From assembly GCA_043766985.1 (NCBI GenBank), contig JAYUHM010000234.1, positions 1 through 64,000 of the forward strand: a DNA stretch of 64,000 bases. The letters run 5' to 3'. The DNA is from JAAFIP01 sp043766985. Lineage in GTDB: Bacteria; Pseudomonadota; Gammaproteobacteria; Burkholderiales; Burkholderiaceae_C. Under the pieces are notes generated by a model. It was given only the letters and a program-made list of their open reading frames with translations. It was not told where the DNA came from and did no database searches. This document shows, one piece after another, positions 8,503-18,099 of this stretch; position 1 is the first letter of the stretch, and the number at the start of each line of letters is the position of its first letter. A program made the position numbers and the translations under genes.

Positions 8503-9912
8503 ATGACATCAATTGAACCTACTGTGCTGATCACGGACTTTCCTGCGGACTTTGTGTGGGGTGTGGCGACAAGTTCATTCCAAATTGAAGGAGCCGCCTC
8601 CAAGGACGGCAAAGGGCCATCGATCTGGGACAGCTTTTGCCGCATACCTGGTGCAGTTGCAGATAACAGCCACGGCGACGTGGCTTGCGACCACTATCAC
8701 CGGCTGTCGGAAGACCTTGACCTAATCGCCGGGCTAGGTGTCAATGCCTACCGTTTTTCGGTCTCGTGGCCACGCGTGCGCCCCACGGGTGACGGTCCTT
8801 GGAATGAAGCGGGACTGGCTTTTTACGAGCGACTGGTTGATGGACTGATTAGCCGAGGTATCAAGCCACACGTCACTCTAAATCATTGGGATCTGCCAGA
8901 TGAGCTTCAAGCTTTTGGGGGCTGGGACAACCGCAAAACCGTCGATCTTTTTGTGGAGTACGCCGTTGGTATGGCGAAGACATTGGGTGATCGGGTAGCG
9001 GCCATTACCACTCATAACGAACCTTGGGTCATGTCCGTTCTGGGCCATGAGACCGGAATTTTTGCGCCTGGAGTAAAAAATCGGTCTATCGCCATGCAGG
9101 TTTCGCACCACCTAATGCTCAGCCACGGTTTGGCGTTGCAAGCCATGCGTGCGCAGGGTTGTAAGGCCAAGCTTGGCATAGTGCTCAATCTCGCGCCGAT
9201 GCACCCTGCCACAGATACACCTGATGACTTGGCCAAGGCGCACTTGGAAGACGGAAGATTGCTACGCTGGTATATGGATCCTCTATTCAAGGGTAGTTAC
9301 CCCCAGGATGTGATTGAGTACCTGGGAGCTGATGCCCCCAACGTCATGCCAGGAGACTTGCTGGCGATTTCCACCCCTATGGATTTTTTGGGGATAAATT
9401 ACTACTCACGGTCGGTTGTAAGTGCCCGCGGTCCATGGGACGTGAGCAGCAGCGGAAGAAAAATCACAGACATGGGTTGGGAGATATACCCTGAGGGACT
9501 AACGGAACTGCTATTGCGTCTGCATCACGACTACCCGGTGCCACCACTGTATGTGACCGAAAACGGTGGTGCCTTCAAGGATAGTGTTGTTGATGGATGC
9601 ATACACGATGCGCAGCGGACCGACTTTCTCGCCAGCCATATTGCTGCCGTCGCTGAGGCAATGCGCCAAGGGGTGCAAATGGAAGGTTATATGGTGTGGA
9701 GTCTGCTTGACAACTTTGAATGGGCCTCTGGCTATGAGAAGCGCTTTGGCATCGTGCATGTCGATTACAAAACTCAAAAGCGCACACTCAAAGACAGCGC
9801 GCTGTGGTACAGGAGTTTCCTAGCAGGAAAAAACATTCTGCCGGCACATCATGCGGCGTTCGAGACGCAGGCGGCTGGTGAGAAAAATGAACTGCCAGTG
9901 AAGGAGGCTTAA
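8503..9912 (+). CDS. GH1 beta-glucosidase
   Basis: A 469-residue glycoside hydrolase family 1 enzyme. The N-terminus has the FVWGVATSSFQIEGA signature (about residues 17-31), the acid/base Glu lies in THNEPW (Glu173), and the nucleophile in YVTENGG (Glu353). No signal peptide is present, so it is cytoplasmic. It sits between the permeases and the ATPase of a sugar importer, so it probably splits imported beta-gluco-oligosaccharides (such as laminaribiose) to glucose. The ATPase gene follows after only one base. Length and motifs are normal for the family. Confidence 0.95.
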   Translation: MTSIEPTVLITDFPADFVWGVATSSFQIEGAASKDGKGPSIWDSFCRIPGAVADNSHGDVACDHYHRLSEDLDLIAGLGVNAYRFSVSWPRVRPTGDGPWNEAGLAFYERLVDGLISRGIKPHVTLNHWDLPDELQAFGGWDNRKTVDLFVEYAVGMAKTLGDRVAAITTHNEPWVMSVLGHETGIFAPGVKNRSIAMQVSHHLMLSHGLALQAMRAQGCKAKLGIVLNLAPMHPATDTPDDLAKAHLEDGRLLRWYMDPLFKGSYPQDVIEYLGADAPNVMPGDLLAISTPMDFLGINYYSRSVVSARGPWDVSSSGRKITDMGWEIYPEGLTELLLRLHHDYPVPPLYVTENGGAFKDSVVDGCIHDAQRTDFLASHIAAVAEAMRQGVQMEGYMVWSLLDNFEWASGYEKRFGIVHVDYKTQKRTLKDSALWYRSFLAGKNILPAHHAAFETQAAGEKNELPVKEA

Positions 9913-9913
9913 C

Positions 9914-10975
9914 ATGGGACAGGTTTCACTACGAGGGGTCCGCAAAAGCTACAGCGCGGTAGACGTCATCAAAGGGGTTGATCTAGATGTAGCTGACGGT
10001 GAGTTCATGGTGTTTGTTGGGCCATCTGGCTGCGGCAAATCGACCATGCTGCGCATGATTGCAGGGCTGGAGAGTGTTACTGATGGCGACTTACTGATTG
10101 ATGGAGTGCGCGCCAACGATCTGCGCCCAGCAGATAGAGGCGCGGCAATGGTCTTTCAGAGCTACGCTCTGTATCCGCACATGACGGTAGAAGAAAATAT
10201 GGGATTCGCACTGAAAATGGCTGGCGTGCAGCGCTCGCTGCGTGATGAACGGGTCAGACATGCGGCAGACATTCTGAAAATCACCGAACTGCTCGCACGC
10301 TACCCCAAGGAACTGTCGGGGGGACAGCGACAGCGCGTGGCTATAGGCCGCTCCATTGTCAGAAAACCTAAAGTATTTTTGTTTGATGAACCTTTGTCGA
10401 ACCTGGATGCGGCATTGCGTGTCAACATGCGTATTGAATTATCGAGACTGCATAAAGAACTCGGTACAACCATGATTTACGTGACGCATGATCAGGTTGA
10501 AGCGATGACTCTGGGCAACCGGATCGCAGTATTTAACAAGGGAATTATTGAACAGTTGGGGCCCCCAATGGCGCTGTACAACCGTCCTGCAAATGAGTTT
10601 GTAGCCAGCTTTATTGGTGCGCCACGCATCAACCTTATTGCCCGCCCCTCGCCGACGGGTGCAGCGGTACAGCATAAAGCGCTATGGGATGCACTTGCCA
10701 GCCACCTGCCAGACGGTGCTGCACGTGTTGGCCTGCGTTCCGAAAACTTGCGCGTAGCACCTGCTGGAACGGGCATTGCTGCCAGTGTTGTAATGGCTGA
10801 ACATCTGGGCGACTCGTCAATTATCCATCTGCGTGTGGAGGGGATTACAGATCTTCTTTGTGCAAAGGTGGGAGCCGAACACCACATGATTGAAGCGGGG
10901 GATCAAATTGGCCTGGCTCCAGACGTTGCTTGGGCGCTGGCTTTCAGTGATGACGGTCAGTTAATGGCGAAATAA
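9914..10975 (+). CDS. ABC sugar transporter ATPase (MalK/UgpC-like)
   Basis: A 353-residue ATPase with Walker A GPSGCGKST (about residues 36-44), the signature LSGGQRQR, Walker B VFLFDEPLSNLD and the H-loop TH. A C-terminal regulatory domain of about 110 residues is typical of the MalK/UgpC group. A strong ribosome site (GGAGG near 9903) precedes ATG 9914, one base after the GH1 stop. It completes the importer encoded by 5316, 6639 and 7592. No clear terminator was seen in 10976-11080 before the convergent GH30 gene. Confidence 0.95.
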   Translation: MGQVSLRGVRKSYSAVDVIKGVDLDVADGEFMVFVGPSGCGKSTMLRMIAGLESVTDGDLLIDGVRANDLRPADRGAAMVFQSYALYPHMTVEENMGFALKMAGVQRSLRDERVRHAADILKITELLARYPKELSGGQRQRVAIGRSIVRKPKVFLFDEPLSNLDAALRVNMRIELSRLHKELGTTMIYVTHDQVEAMTLGNRIAVFNKGIIEQLGPPMALYNRPANEFVASFIGAPRINLIARPSPTGAAVQHKALWDALASHLPDGAARVGLRSENLRVAPAGTGIAASVVMAEHLGDSSIIHLRVEGITDLLCAKVGAEHHMIEAGDQIGLAPDVAWALAFSDDGQLMAK

Positions 10976-11080
10976 AACAGAATTTGGACCTCTGCGCGGC
11001 AACGCATCATGGGGAAGTTTGGCAGGAGTAAAAGCTGCTAGAAAAACTGTATTTAGCTGACAAGAAAATATGCCGATAAC

Positions 11081-12430
11081 TCAACGCAGAAGCAGTGAAG
11101 AGTCTACAAAATAGGTGGCAATTGATCGCGGTGGAAGTTCAGCGACAGTGTTATAGCCTGTTGTATGCAGGTTGAATCGAATAGCTTTTTCGGTACGATT
11201 CATAACAACTATCACGGTCGAGTAGTCTGGATTGACAAAAGCAGTGGTTTCCAAATTTTGGGACGAAGCAGCGCAGAGTATGCGTTGCGCGCCTGGCTTG
11301 ATGAATCGTGAAAAATGACCGATGTAGTAGAACGAACTCTGGTACAAGAGAGCATTATTTGCAGAATCAATCAATATCGGCGCACTGCAAAGATTGCCGA
11401 CATGATTGGGGCCGCCCCGTTCGTCGAGTACCAAATTCCAATCTATCCATCCCACCGTCCAGCGATTGAGATCGTTAATCATTGAGCATGCGTACCGTTC
11501 ACCCAGCTCCCACGATCCAGTGTGAGGCCCACCCTCCTGACAGCCTTCGGTAAATAGCAGTTGTTTGTCAGGCCAGGCATCGTGCACAAGTTGTACATGA
11601 TCAAAATGGTTTTCACCGTACCAATGAAAACCCGTACCCCACACGTACTTTGAGGCGTCAGGGTCAGAGTAGACCACACTGGCACGTTCAACCATCAGGT
11701 CGCGGTTATGGTCCCAAATGATGATACGTACATGACCCAAACCCGCTAACTCTAATTCTGGACCAAGAAAATCACGCACAAAATCACGCTCCTCCTCGGC
11801 GCTGTAGATACACGAATCCCAGGTTTGGGTGGCCAAAGGTTCATTTTGTACCGACACCCCCCACACGGGTACACCTTCGCTTTCGTAGGCGCGTATAAAG
11901 CGCACATAGCAGCGCGCCCATGATTGCCGGAACTCTGGCCGCAAGCTCCCGCCATGGTTCATTTGATGGTTGGTCTTCATCCAGGCGGGCGGGCTCCAGG
12001 GGGATACCAGCAGCTGAATAGACTCCCCCGCCACAGCTTGTGCTGCCTTGATAAAAGGCAGTAGAGCTTGCCCGTCGCGTTCAATCGTAAAACTATCCAG
12101 AGCCGTGTCGCCCGGCAACTCAACATGTGCGTAATTTCCCAAGGCAAAATCGCAGCTATTCATATGCACTCGGCAAAGCCTGTAACCATGCCCCGCTTGC
12201 GTGGAGAAATAGTCCAGCAAAACCTGTTGCTGGAGATCAGTACTTAGCTTTTGCCAAGTCACCGCAGCAGCTTCGGTAAAAGCCGCGCCAAAGCCCTGAA
12301 GGCATTGAAACTGCCGGCTTGAGTCAAACCATACTGATGGCAGTGTGCTTTGCGCTGAGCACCTTTCAAGCGGTGCTTGAGCCGAAAGCCGTGCGTTAGT
12401 GCCCCGGGCTGTAAGAATGTGCCTGATCAT
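11081..12430 (-). CDS. GH30 glycoside hydrolase, no signal peptide
   Basis: A 449-residue family 30 enzyme. It has the LQGFGAAFTEAAA start of the barrel (about residues 44-56), acid/base Glu197 in VSVQNEP and nucleophile Glu295 in LLFTEG, plus the usual C-terminal beta-sandwich. Family knowledge: GH30 contains glucosylceramidases, beta-1,6-glucanases and beta-glucosidases. In this glucan locus a beta-1,6-linked glucan activity would deal with branches, but this is inference. The N-terminus (MIRHILTARGTN) has no signal peptide, so it is probably cytoplasmic, unlike its operon neighbours. It is the last gene of the minus-strand porin-GH17-GH30 set. Confidence 0.9.
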   Translation of the reverse strand: MIRHILTARGTNARLSAQAPLERCSAQSTLPSVWFDSSRQFQCLQGFGAAFTEAAAVTWQKLSTDLQQQVLLDYFSTQAGHGYRLCRVHMNSCDFALGNYAHVELPGDTALDSFTIERDGQALLPFIKAAQAVAGESIQLLVSPWSPPAWMKTNHQMNHGGSLRPEFRQSWARCYVRFIRAYESEGVPVWGVSVQNEPLATQTWDSCIYSAEEERDFVRDFLGPELELAGLGHVRIIIWDHNRDLMVERASVVYSDPDASKYVWGTGFHWYGENHFDHVQLVHDAWPDKQLLFTEGCQEGGPHTGSWELGERYACSMINDLNRWTVGWIDWNLVLDERGGPNHVGNLCSAPILIDSANNALLYQSSFYYIGHFSRFIKPGAQRILCAASSQNLETTAFVNPDYSTVIVVMNRTEKAIRFNLHTTGYNTVAELPPRSIATYFVDSSLLLR

Positions 12431-12490
12431 GACACTTTTTACAAATGAAATAGTGTAGAAATGTCAAGAACTCCTGCGCCATATAAGTAC

Positions 12491-14203
12491 TTATTTCGAC
12501 CAATAAACTCCATCAATGGCAACCTCAGGCAAACCAGACGTCTGCGTGTTTTTGGTGATTGCAAAGCGATCTGCAATGATAAAGCGCGATAGAACCAGAC
12601 GAAGATCAAGCTTTGGGTTAGCCGCTAAAAAGGCTTGTACTGGTATAGAAACCTGGCACCAGCTCGCTGTATTGCAGTACCCGTATTGGCCATTTTGAAT
12701 TTGCAAAAATGCTTCCTGCGCACCGTTTTCGTCAGTATCGGTAGAAAGACCAATTTCCATCTTGCCGGCATAAGTCGTCTTGACGCTGAAATTGATATTT
12801 CCGTTCGCAAAATTCGACAAGTTGGCTGCCGCGCCGCCTGGATTAGACTGAATCAATAAACCCCAACCGTAGCCCTCCGGATTAGGACTGGCGGCAATAC
12901 TTCGGATACCGTCGTTAGGTGCGGCAGATGCACTGACCTCAGGGTAGCGTGTACCGCCTCCGAAGGCATCCATGCGCACTGTACCAAACCAAGTCTCGCG
13001 CTTCTCAGATGCGACCAAGGCGGCTTCTGAATACAAGGTGTATTTGTTTTCAGTAATGGCTGCAGGGATTACTGGCGGCGTGTAATACAAGGCATCTGTA
13101 TCAGTGTATGCGCCCGGCTCATACTTCCAGGTTGCGCTGGCTGGATTAAGCGCTTGGATCACATACCGCGCTTCACGATTGACGTTGAACAAACCCCATT
13201 TATCATCGCTCTTTTTCCAAGGCTCATCAAAGGCCTCGAAGTAGAAAATAGCCTTGGGGCCCGCACCGGTTTTGCCAGCATCGGCCCAAGCACGCAGGCG
13301 GTCGTAATACATCTTTTGATTGACCGGATGGGCTCGAAACTTTAGGCTGCCCGTGTTGACTGCGTTCCAGCCGGTTTCACCAATTACTACGGGAAGCGTC
13401 GACATATTTTTGCTGTCGAGGTAGCTGCGCACCATAAAATATTCATTTTTAGCTGAAGCGATAGCTGCATCCATCATGGCTGTAGCACGGGACGCCGCCG
13501 GTACCGCTTTTTGCTTCCAGTCCCAAGTGAGTGGATTGAAAACAGTGTCTAGTTCCGGATAGGTATGCATGGACACAAAATCAATTGCATCGAGCATATT
13601 TCTAGGGGCTTCAGCATAGAAAGCCCAGTTATCATCAGAAGTAACCGGTTGAGCGATCTGCCCTCTAACCTTGGTGAGGTATGCCACCATAGCGTCGGGC
13701 CGAATCGGATTAAACGACCAGTACACTTGGTTTTCATTTCCCACGCTCACGGCAAGCACAATATCGCTGTAAGTTTTGGCCAGCGCCACGCCCCGTGCAA
13801 GTTCCGCTTGGTTGAAGGCTTCGTCGCCATTTTGCATGTACATGCCCAACATGACTTTGATGTTGAGGTTGTTTTGGCGGATTACATTTAGCGTTTGACC
13901 GGCAACTTTGTTTGAGCTGTCGAATATTCGAATCAAGCCAAAGCCAGCTGCTACCAATAGCTCCAAGTCTTGTTTGATGTTGGCTTCAGGTATTGCCTCA
14001 CTCGCAAGGCCGTTTACATCTGTCGCCGTCCTGTAGGGTGAATACGCCACGGCTTTGCGGTTAGTGAATTCTGGACTCAATGCCCGAACCGGATCGCGGT
14101 TGGAAACAATGGTTCCGCCACCCCCTCCGCCACATGCCATCACGATGCAGGCAAAAAGTGTGACTAGCAAGGCACGCGGTAGATATGTGGGGTAGCGGGA
14201 CAT
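12491..14203 (-). CDS. GH17-type beta-1,3-glucanase lipoprotein with C-terminal sandwich domain
   Basis: A 570-residue protein beginning with a signal and lipobox (IVMAC) followed by a glycine run, so it is likely lipid-anchored in the outer membrane. The central barrel carries VSVGNENQVYW (Glu157, acid/base) and VVIGETGWN (Glu276, nucleophile), which fit the two catalytic Glu motifs of family 17. The last 190 or so residues look like a beta-sandwich, possibly carbohydrate-binding. ATG 14203 is chosen because CAGGA precedes it; a start seven codons upstream (14224) is possible. It follows the porin gene after a short gap and probably shares its promoter at the 15605-15775 region. Confidence 0.85.
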   Translation of the reverse strand: MSRYPTYLPRALLVTLFACIVMACGGGGGGTIVSNRDPVRALSPEFTNRKAVAYSPYRTATDVNGLASEAIPEANIKQDLELLVAAGFGLIRIFDSSNKVAGQTLNVIRQNNLNIKVMLGMYMQNGDEAFNQAELARGVALAKTYSDIVLAVSVGNENQVYWSFNPIRPDAMVAYLTKVRGQIAQPVTSDDNWAFYAEAPRNMLDAIDFVSMHTYPELDTVFNPLTWDWKQKAVPAASRATAMMDAAIASAKNEYFMVRSYLDSKNMSTLPVVIGETGWNAVNTGSLKFRAHPVNQKMYYDRLRAWADAGKTGAGPKAIFYFEAFDEPWKKSDDKWGLFNVNREARYVIQALNPASATWKYEPGAYTDTDALYYTPPVIPAAITENKYTLYSEAALVASEKRETWFGTVRMDAFGGGTRYPEVSASAAPNDGIRSIAASPNPEGYGWGLLIQSNPGGAAANLSNFANGNINFSVKTTYAGKMEIGLSTDTDENGAQEAFLQIQNGQYGYCNTASWCQVSIPVQAFLAANPKLDLRLVLSRFIIADRFAITKNTQTSGLPEVAIDGVYWSK

Positions 14204-14249
14204 GGTAAATCCTGTGGGTTTCATTTATAAAGTCTTAACTGCAAGGCGC

Positions 14250-15605
14250 TCAGAATACATACACTGCGCCAGCCCCAAACCAGTTTCCTCGGGTGTTTAC
14301 GCGCGAGTCAACGTTGGTAAAAGCCGAGTTGCCTGGGATGGACATGGGCGATAGCCCCCGTCGCCCATAGTGAACCATTCCAGCGAGCCCGTAGACTTGG
14401 AATCCACCACCAACATCGTAGTTAAGTCCCAAGGTGTTAACCAGTGCACTGTTGCTTTGCCCGCGCTCGCTCGGGTTACTTGTCGTTGCCTTACCGAGGT
14501 AGACCACCCCCGTCGATGCTGTCCATTTCCCCGCGCGGTAGCGCGCCCCAAGCATGATGTCGTTGGAGGTTGCAGAGTGCGCAGTATTCGTATTCCAGTC
14601 AACGTTGAACATGCTATTCCAAAGCTGCTTTGGACCAGTTGCCGTAGTTATTGATCCAATGACAACGGGGTAGGCACCGCTCCAACGGTTACGACGCACA
14701 CCACCCGATACTTCAATTTTGGAGTCGACTTGGTAACGCCCCATGGCCATTGCTATGCTTTGTCCCGACCCTCCAAGCAAGCTGTCGTTTGCGGGGTCTG
14801 GGGTGAGCGAAGAAAAGGGCCCGTGGCCCCAAGCCTGCGGGTTACCATTACGCGCATCCTGGTACATGCCATCGATGACGAGGTCGCCTTTATGGTACTG
14901 GGCCCAAAGCTCCCAAAACCTAGGTTTATTTCGCTTGAATTCTGTATTGCCTCTGTCGTAGGTCACCTCAAGCACCAAATCACCCTGCGCAAAATCAATC
15001 ACGCGTGAGGTATAGCGCACAGCATTTTTTAGTAAACCGTAACCAGCACCGCTGGAGCCCCAGACATCTGCCACTCCTAGGTTGGTGCCATAAGGATAGT
15101 CAGCTATGCTCCAGGCACGTGTGGTCATGCTGCCGATGGCTAGCCGACCGTAATCCTCGTGACTGAGGGCTATATTTTTATCGTACCAATAACCGGGAAT
15201 ATCGACTTTGCCGTCACGCCAACGCTGGCTAACCAGCGCGGACAGTTTGATACCTTTACCTAAATCGTACTTGGCACCAAAGTACGGCTGAAATAACGTG
15301 ACATTAGACCCCTGTGTTTTGTACTCGGCTCCCGGAATTAACGCGTCTGCCCAGTATCGCTGCTTGTCTTCGCCGGCTGACCATTGACAGTCCGGGCAGT
15401 GGTTGGTGCCACTTTGCGCCTCCACTTTGGCAAAACCTGTGAGGCTGAACATGCCGTCGGGCCCGAACTCAAGGGCTTGGCTGGTCGTTGACAGCACAAA
15501 CGCGGCAGCAAAAACACTCAATTTGAGCGCACTGCGCCTTGACGCTTTTGTACCCCGAGAAGCACGGCGTTGGATGGACTTGTAAGGTATAGATTCGAGG
15601 CCCAT
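14250..15605 (-). CDS. Outer-membrane carbohydrate porin (maltoporin-like)
   Basis: About 451 residues. After a basic N-terminus (RASRGTKASRRSALK) there is a signal peptide ending near TTSQALEFG. The mature part is rich in alternating beta-strand residues and Gly/Trp/Tyr, and ends in YVF, the aromatic C-terminus that outer-membrane barrels use for assembly. A Cys pair (CPDCQW) lies near the start of the mature chain. The open frame extends upstream to 15800, but that stretch would cover operator 15629-15642, so the start at 15605 is preferred. Divergent from GH81. Inferred role: entry of beta-gluco-oligosaccharides into the periplasm. Confidence 0.85.
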   Translation of the reverse strand: MGLESIPYKSIQRRASRGTKASRRSALKLSVFAAAFVLSTTSQALEFGPDGMFSLTGFAKVEAQSGTNHCPDCQWSAGEDKQRYWADALIPGAEYKTQGSNVTLFQPYFGAKYDLGKGIKLSALVSQRWRDGKVDIPGYWYDKNIALSHEDYGRLAIGSMTTRAWSIADYPYGTNLGVADVWGSSGAGYGLLKNAVRYTSRVIDFAQGDLVLEVTYDRGNTEFKRNKPRFWELWAQYHKGDLVIDGMYQDARNGNPQAWGHGPFSSLTPDPANDSLLGGSGQSIAMAMGRYQVDSKIEVSGGVRRNRWSGAYPVVIGSITTATGPKQLWNSMFNVDWNTNTAHSATSNDIMLGARYRAGKWTASTGVVYLGKATTSNPSERGQSNSALVNTLGLNYDVGGGFQVYGLAGMVHYGRRGLSPMSIPGNSAFTNVDSRVNTRGNWFGAGAVYVF

Positions 15606-15628
15606 AGGGGAATATTTCCAAAGTAATT

Positions 15629-15642
15629 TGAAAGCGCTTTCA
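15629..15642. promoter_or_regulatory. LacI-family operator 2
   Basis: Perfect TGAAAGCGCTTTCA, 24 bp upstream of the porin start on the divergent side. It probably represses the porin-GH17-GH30 operon. A possible TATTGT -10 lies just upstream on the minus strand, but no good -35 was seen. Confidence 0.8.
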
Positions 15643-15761
15643 CAATACCGTATTATTGTGTGTTTTGCACTCTCATTTACCCGTGTTTTCCCTAAGCTGG
15701 CACCCTCGGTTTGTATATTTAGCGGGCAAAACCTTCTAGGGGTATGTCTTAGGGTGAAATT

Positions 15762-15782
15762 TGAAAGCGCTTTCATTATAAT
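15762..15782 (+). promoter_or_regulatory. LacI-family operator 3 with overlapping -10 box for GH81
   Basis: Perfect TGAAAGCGCTTTCA at 15762-15775, followed at once by TATAAT at 15777-15782, 37 bases before the GH81 start. No good -35 is visible, so the promoter may be weak or activated. The centre is 133 bp from operator 2, a spacing that could allow looping between the two, but this is speculation. Confidence 0.75.
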
Positions 15783-15818
15783 TTTTATTACATTTTTCAA
15801 TCACAAAGGATCTCAAAA

Positions 15819-18095
15819 ATGAGAGTACTTCAGGGTTTTGGTATCAGCGTTTTCATGGGACTGTGCTTGATTAGCAGCGCAGGCGCACAGCCGGTCAAAC
15901 AAGGTGCGGGCACCTATTTTTTGTCGCCTAAAGGCAGTGACCACACGATGCCGCCAGCGGCTATGCGAACGGAAGCCTTGCAAAGAACGGCAGCGCAGAC
16001 CAACCAATGGTACTCGGCGTTGATCTTCAATCCCAAGCCAGAAGTTCTATTTGTACAACCGCTGACGGTCAAAGCAACAACGCTAGGGTTTGAAATGGCG
16101 CTACCCAGCAAAGAGGTCAAGCCCACAGTGCGCCGCGACGTTGAGATTCACTATCCTCATACCGACCCCGTGGTGATCTCTCCGGTAGCCTTTGAACCAG
16201 GACCCGCAAAACTGGCAAAAGCAAGCGATTGGTCGATTGATATTTCCATGGCGCGCGGCGCGGACGATATGCTGGTAACTGTAGCGCACGGCAGCCCGTA
16301 TGCTTATGTTCAACTATCGCGTGGTGATGCGCGGGTGCGCTTACCGAGTGTGGCAGAGCGCATCAACACTGCTGCCGATGCCCGCGTGCTTGCGCTGCGT
16401 ATTAAGGGAAAAACCTACGCATTTTTTGGACCTGGCGGCGTGATATGGGAGCAAACCTCTCCATCTGAATGGCTGGCCCGCCTACCGGCAGGCAAAGGCT
16501 ATCTCTCGGCCGCAGCATTACCTGACGATAAGGCTGACACCTTGGCGCTGTTTCTACGCCACGCTTATGCCTTTATCCAAGATACCCGTGTTGACTGGCG
16601 CTATGACTCAGCAGCCAGTCAAGTGGAGACCACCTTTAAAGCCAGCGCACGGATTATGGAGGGTACTGACAACGGACCGCTACTTGGCTTGTATCCGCAT
16701 CAATGGTTCAAAAATGCGTCGGTTGACGACAAGCTGGGCCCTGCGTTTGAAACCGTTCGGGGAAAAATTCGTTTACTTGCTGCGACGCAATTCAAAACAA
16801 CTGCCAGTTATTCCGGGTTCGTACCCTTTTGGCCAGCGCTAGGCGACTCGCCGCGCAAAGCCGATTTGGCTGACCTGATCAACAATGAAAAGCGCACAGC
16901 CCGCCGCATGATGCTGCAAGAAGGCAAAGGAGCCTATTGGCAAGGGAAAGGTCTTCAGCGAAACCTGAAGCTGATGGATGTGGCAGAACAGCAAGGCGAC
17001 ATCGAGGGGCGCAACCTACTGCTTGCCATGCTAAAAACGCGCGTAGAGGAATGGTTCTCTGGTGACAGTTCCAAAAACTACTTTCATTACGACAAGTCGC
17101 TGGGCGCAGTGGCCAGCTACCCTGAAGAGTTCTTCACAGTAGAGCAAATCAACGACCACCACTTCACCTACGGCTACTGGATCAGGGTGGTGGCAGAAAT
17201 TGCGTTACGCGACCCCGCATGGGCCGCCAAAGACAAATGGGGTGGTATGGTGGATCTGCTGGTTGCCGACATCGCTACTGCCCAGCGTGGCCGCGCCGAC
17301 TTTCCGTTTTTGCGCAACTTTGACCCTTACGAAGGGCACTCATGGGCTTCGGGTGTGGGGCTGGGCGCCACTGGCAATAATCAGGAATCATCCTCAGAAG
17401 CGATCAATGCTTGGGCGGGTCTGATTCTTTGGGGTGAAATCAACGGCAACCGTGAACTGCGCGATTTGGGGGTTTACTTGTTCACATCCGAGGTAGAGGC
17501 TATCAATCATTACTGGTTCGATATCCACGGATTGACCCTTCCACCCGAATACAAAAATGTTGAGGTGAGCCAGCTGTTTGGCGGTGCGTTAGTACACAAC
17601 ACATGGTGGACTGACGAGCCACGCCAGATCAAAGGTATCAACCTGCTACCCATTACCAGCGCATCAACTTACCTTGCACGCGACCCCAAATACATCAAGC
17701 GCAATCTAGATGCCTTGAAGCCAGAAATGGCCACCTATGCCGCATACGGCAAACGACCAAACTACGGCCCGCCAGCCGATGTCTGGCAAGACATTTTCGC
17801 CAAGTACATGGGACTTGCAGACCCAGCGCTAGGCTTGTCCCAATGGGATCGCTGGGGCGCTGTTGAGCTGGGGGATACCCGTTCGCACGCGCTGCACTGG
17901 CTGCTCAGCCTGCAAGAAATGGGCACACCAGATCTTGATGTTACCGCCGACACAACGCTCTTCAGTGTGTTTAAGAAGCCAGATGGTCGCAAGACGTACT
18001 TAGCCTACAACGCGACCAAAGCTTCTATCAACGTGAAGTTCACTGACGGGAAGACTTTGATTGTTGCTCCCGGCACCCTCGCTCGTGCGCAATAA
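15819..18095 (+). CDS. GH81 endo-beta-1,3-glucanase
   Basis: A 758-residue secreted enzyme with a signal peptide ending near ISSAGAQ. It has features I associate with family 81: an early TNQWYSALIF sequence (about residues 51-60), a long middle alpha/beta region, and the SSSEAINAWAGLILWGE block (about residues 528-544) containing the catalytic Glu residues. Family 81 enzymes cut internal beta-1,3 bonds of laminarin-type glucans. Expression should depend on operator 15762. The stop is close to, or overlapped by, the GH16 gene, so both are likely translated from one message. Confidence 0.92.
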   Translation: MRVLQGFGISVFMGLCLISSAGAQPVKQGAGTYFLSPKGSDHTMPPAAMRTEALQRTAAQTNQWYSALIFNPKPEVLFVQPLTVKATTLGFEMALPSKEVKPTVRRDVEIHYPHTDPVVISPVAFEPGPAKLAKASDWSIDISMARGADDMLVTVAHGSPYAYVQLSRGDARVRLPSVAERINTAADARVLALRIKGKTYAFFGPGGVIWEQTSPSEWLARLPAGKGYLSAAALPDDKADTLALFLRHAYAFIQDTRVDWRYDSAASQVETTFKASARIMEGTDNGPLLGLYPHQWFKNASVDDKLGPAFETVRGKIRLLAATQFKTTASYSGFVPFWPALGDSPRKADLADLINNEKRTARRMMLQEGKGAYWQGKGLQRNLKLMDVAEQQGDIEGRNLLLAMLKTRVEEWFSGDSSKNYFHYDKSLGAVASYPEEFFTVEQINDHHFTYGYWIRVVAEIALRDPAWAAKDKWGGMVDLLVADIATAQRGRADFPFLRNFDPYEGHSWASGVGLGATGNNQESSSEAINAWAGLILWGEINGNRELRDLGVYLFTSEVEAINHYWFDIHGLTLPPEYKNVEVSQLFGGALVHNTWWTDEPRQIKGINLLPITSASTYLARDPKYIKRNLDALKPEMATYAAYGKRPNYGPPADVWQDIFAKYMGLADPALGLSQWDRWGAVELGDTRSHALHWLLSLQEMGTPDLDVTADTTLFSVFKKPDGRKTYLAYNATKASINVKFTDGKTLIVAPGTLARAQ

Positions 18096-18099
18096 AGCT

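Noticed and set aside
15606..15800. N-terminal extension of the porin frame
   Set aside because: It would run through an operator and gives 65 residues ahead of the signal peptide; the ATG at 15605 is more sensible.
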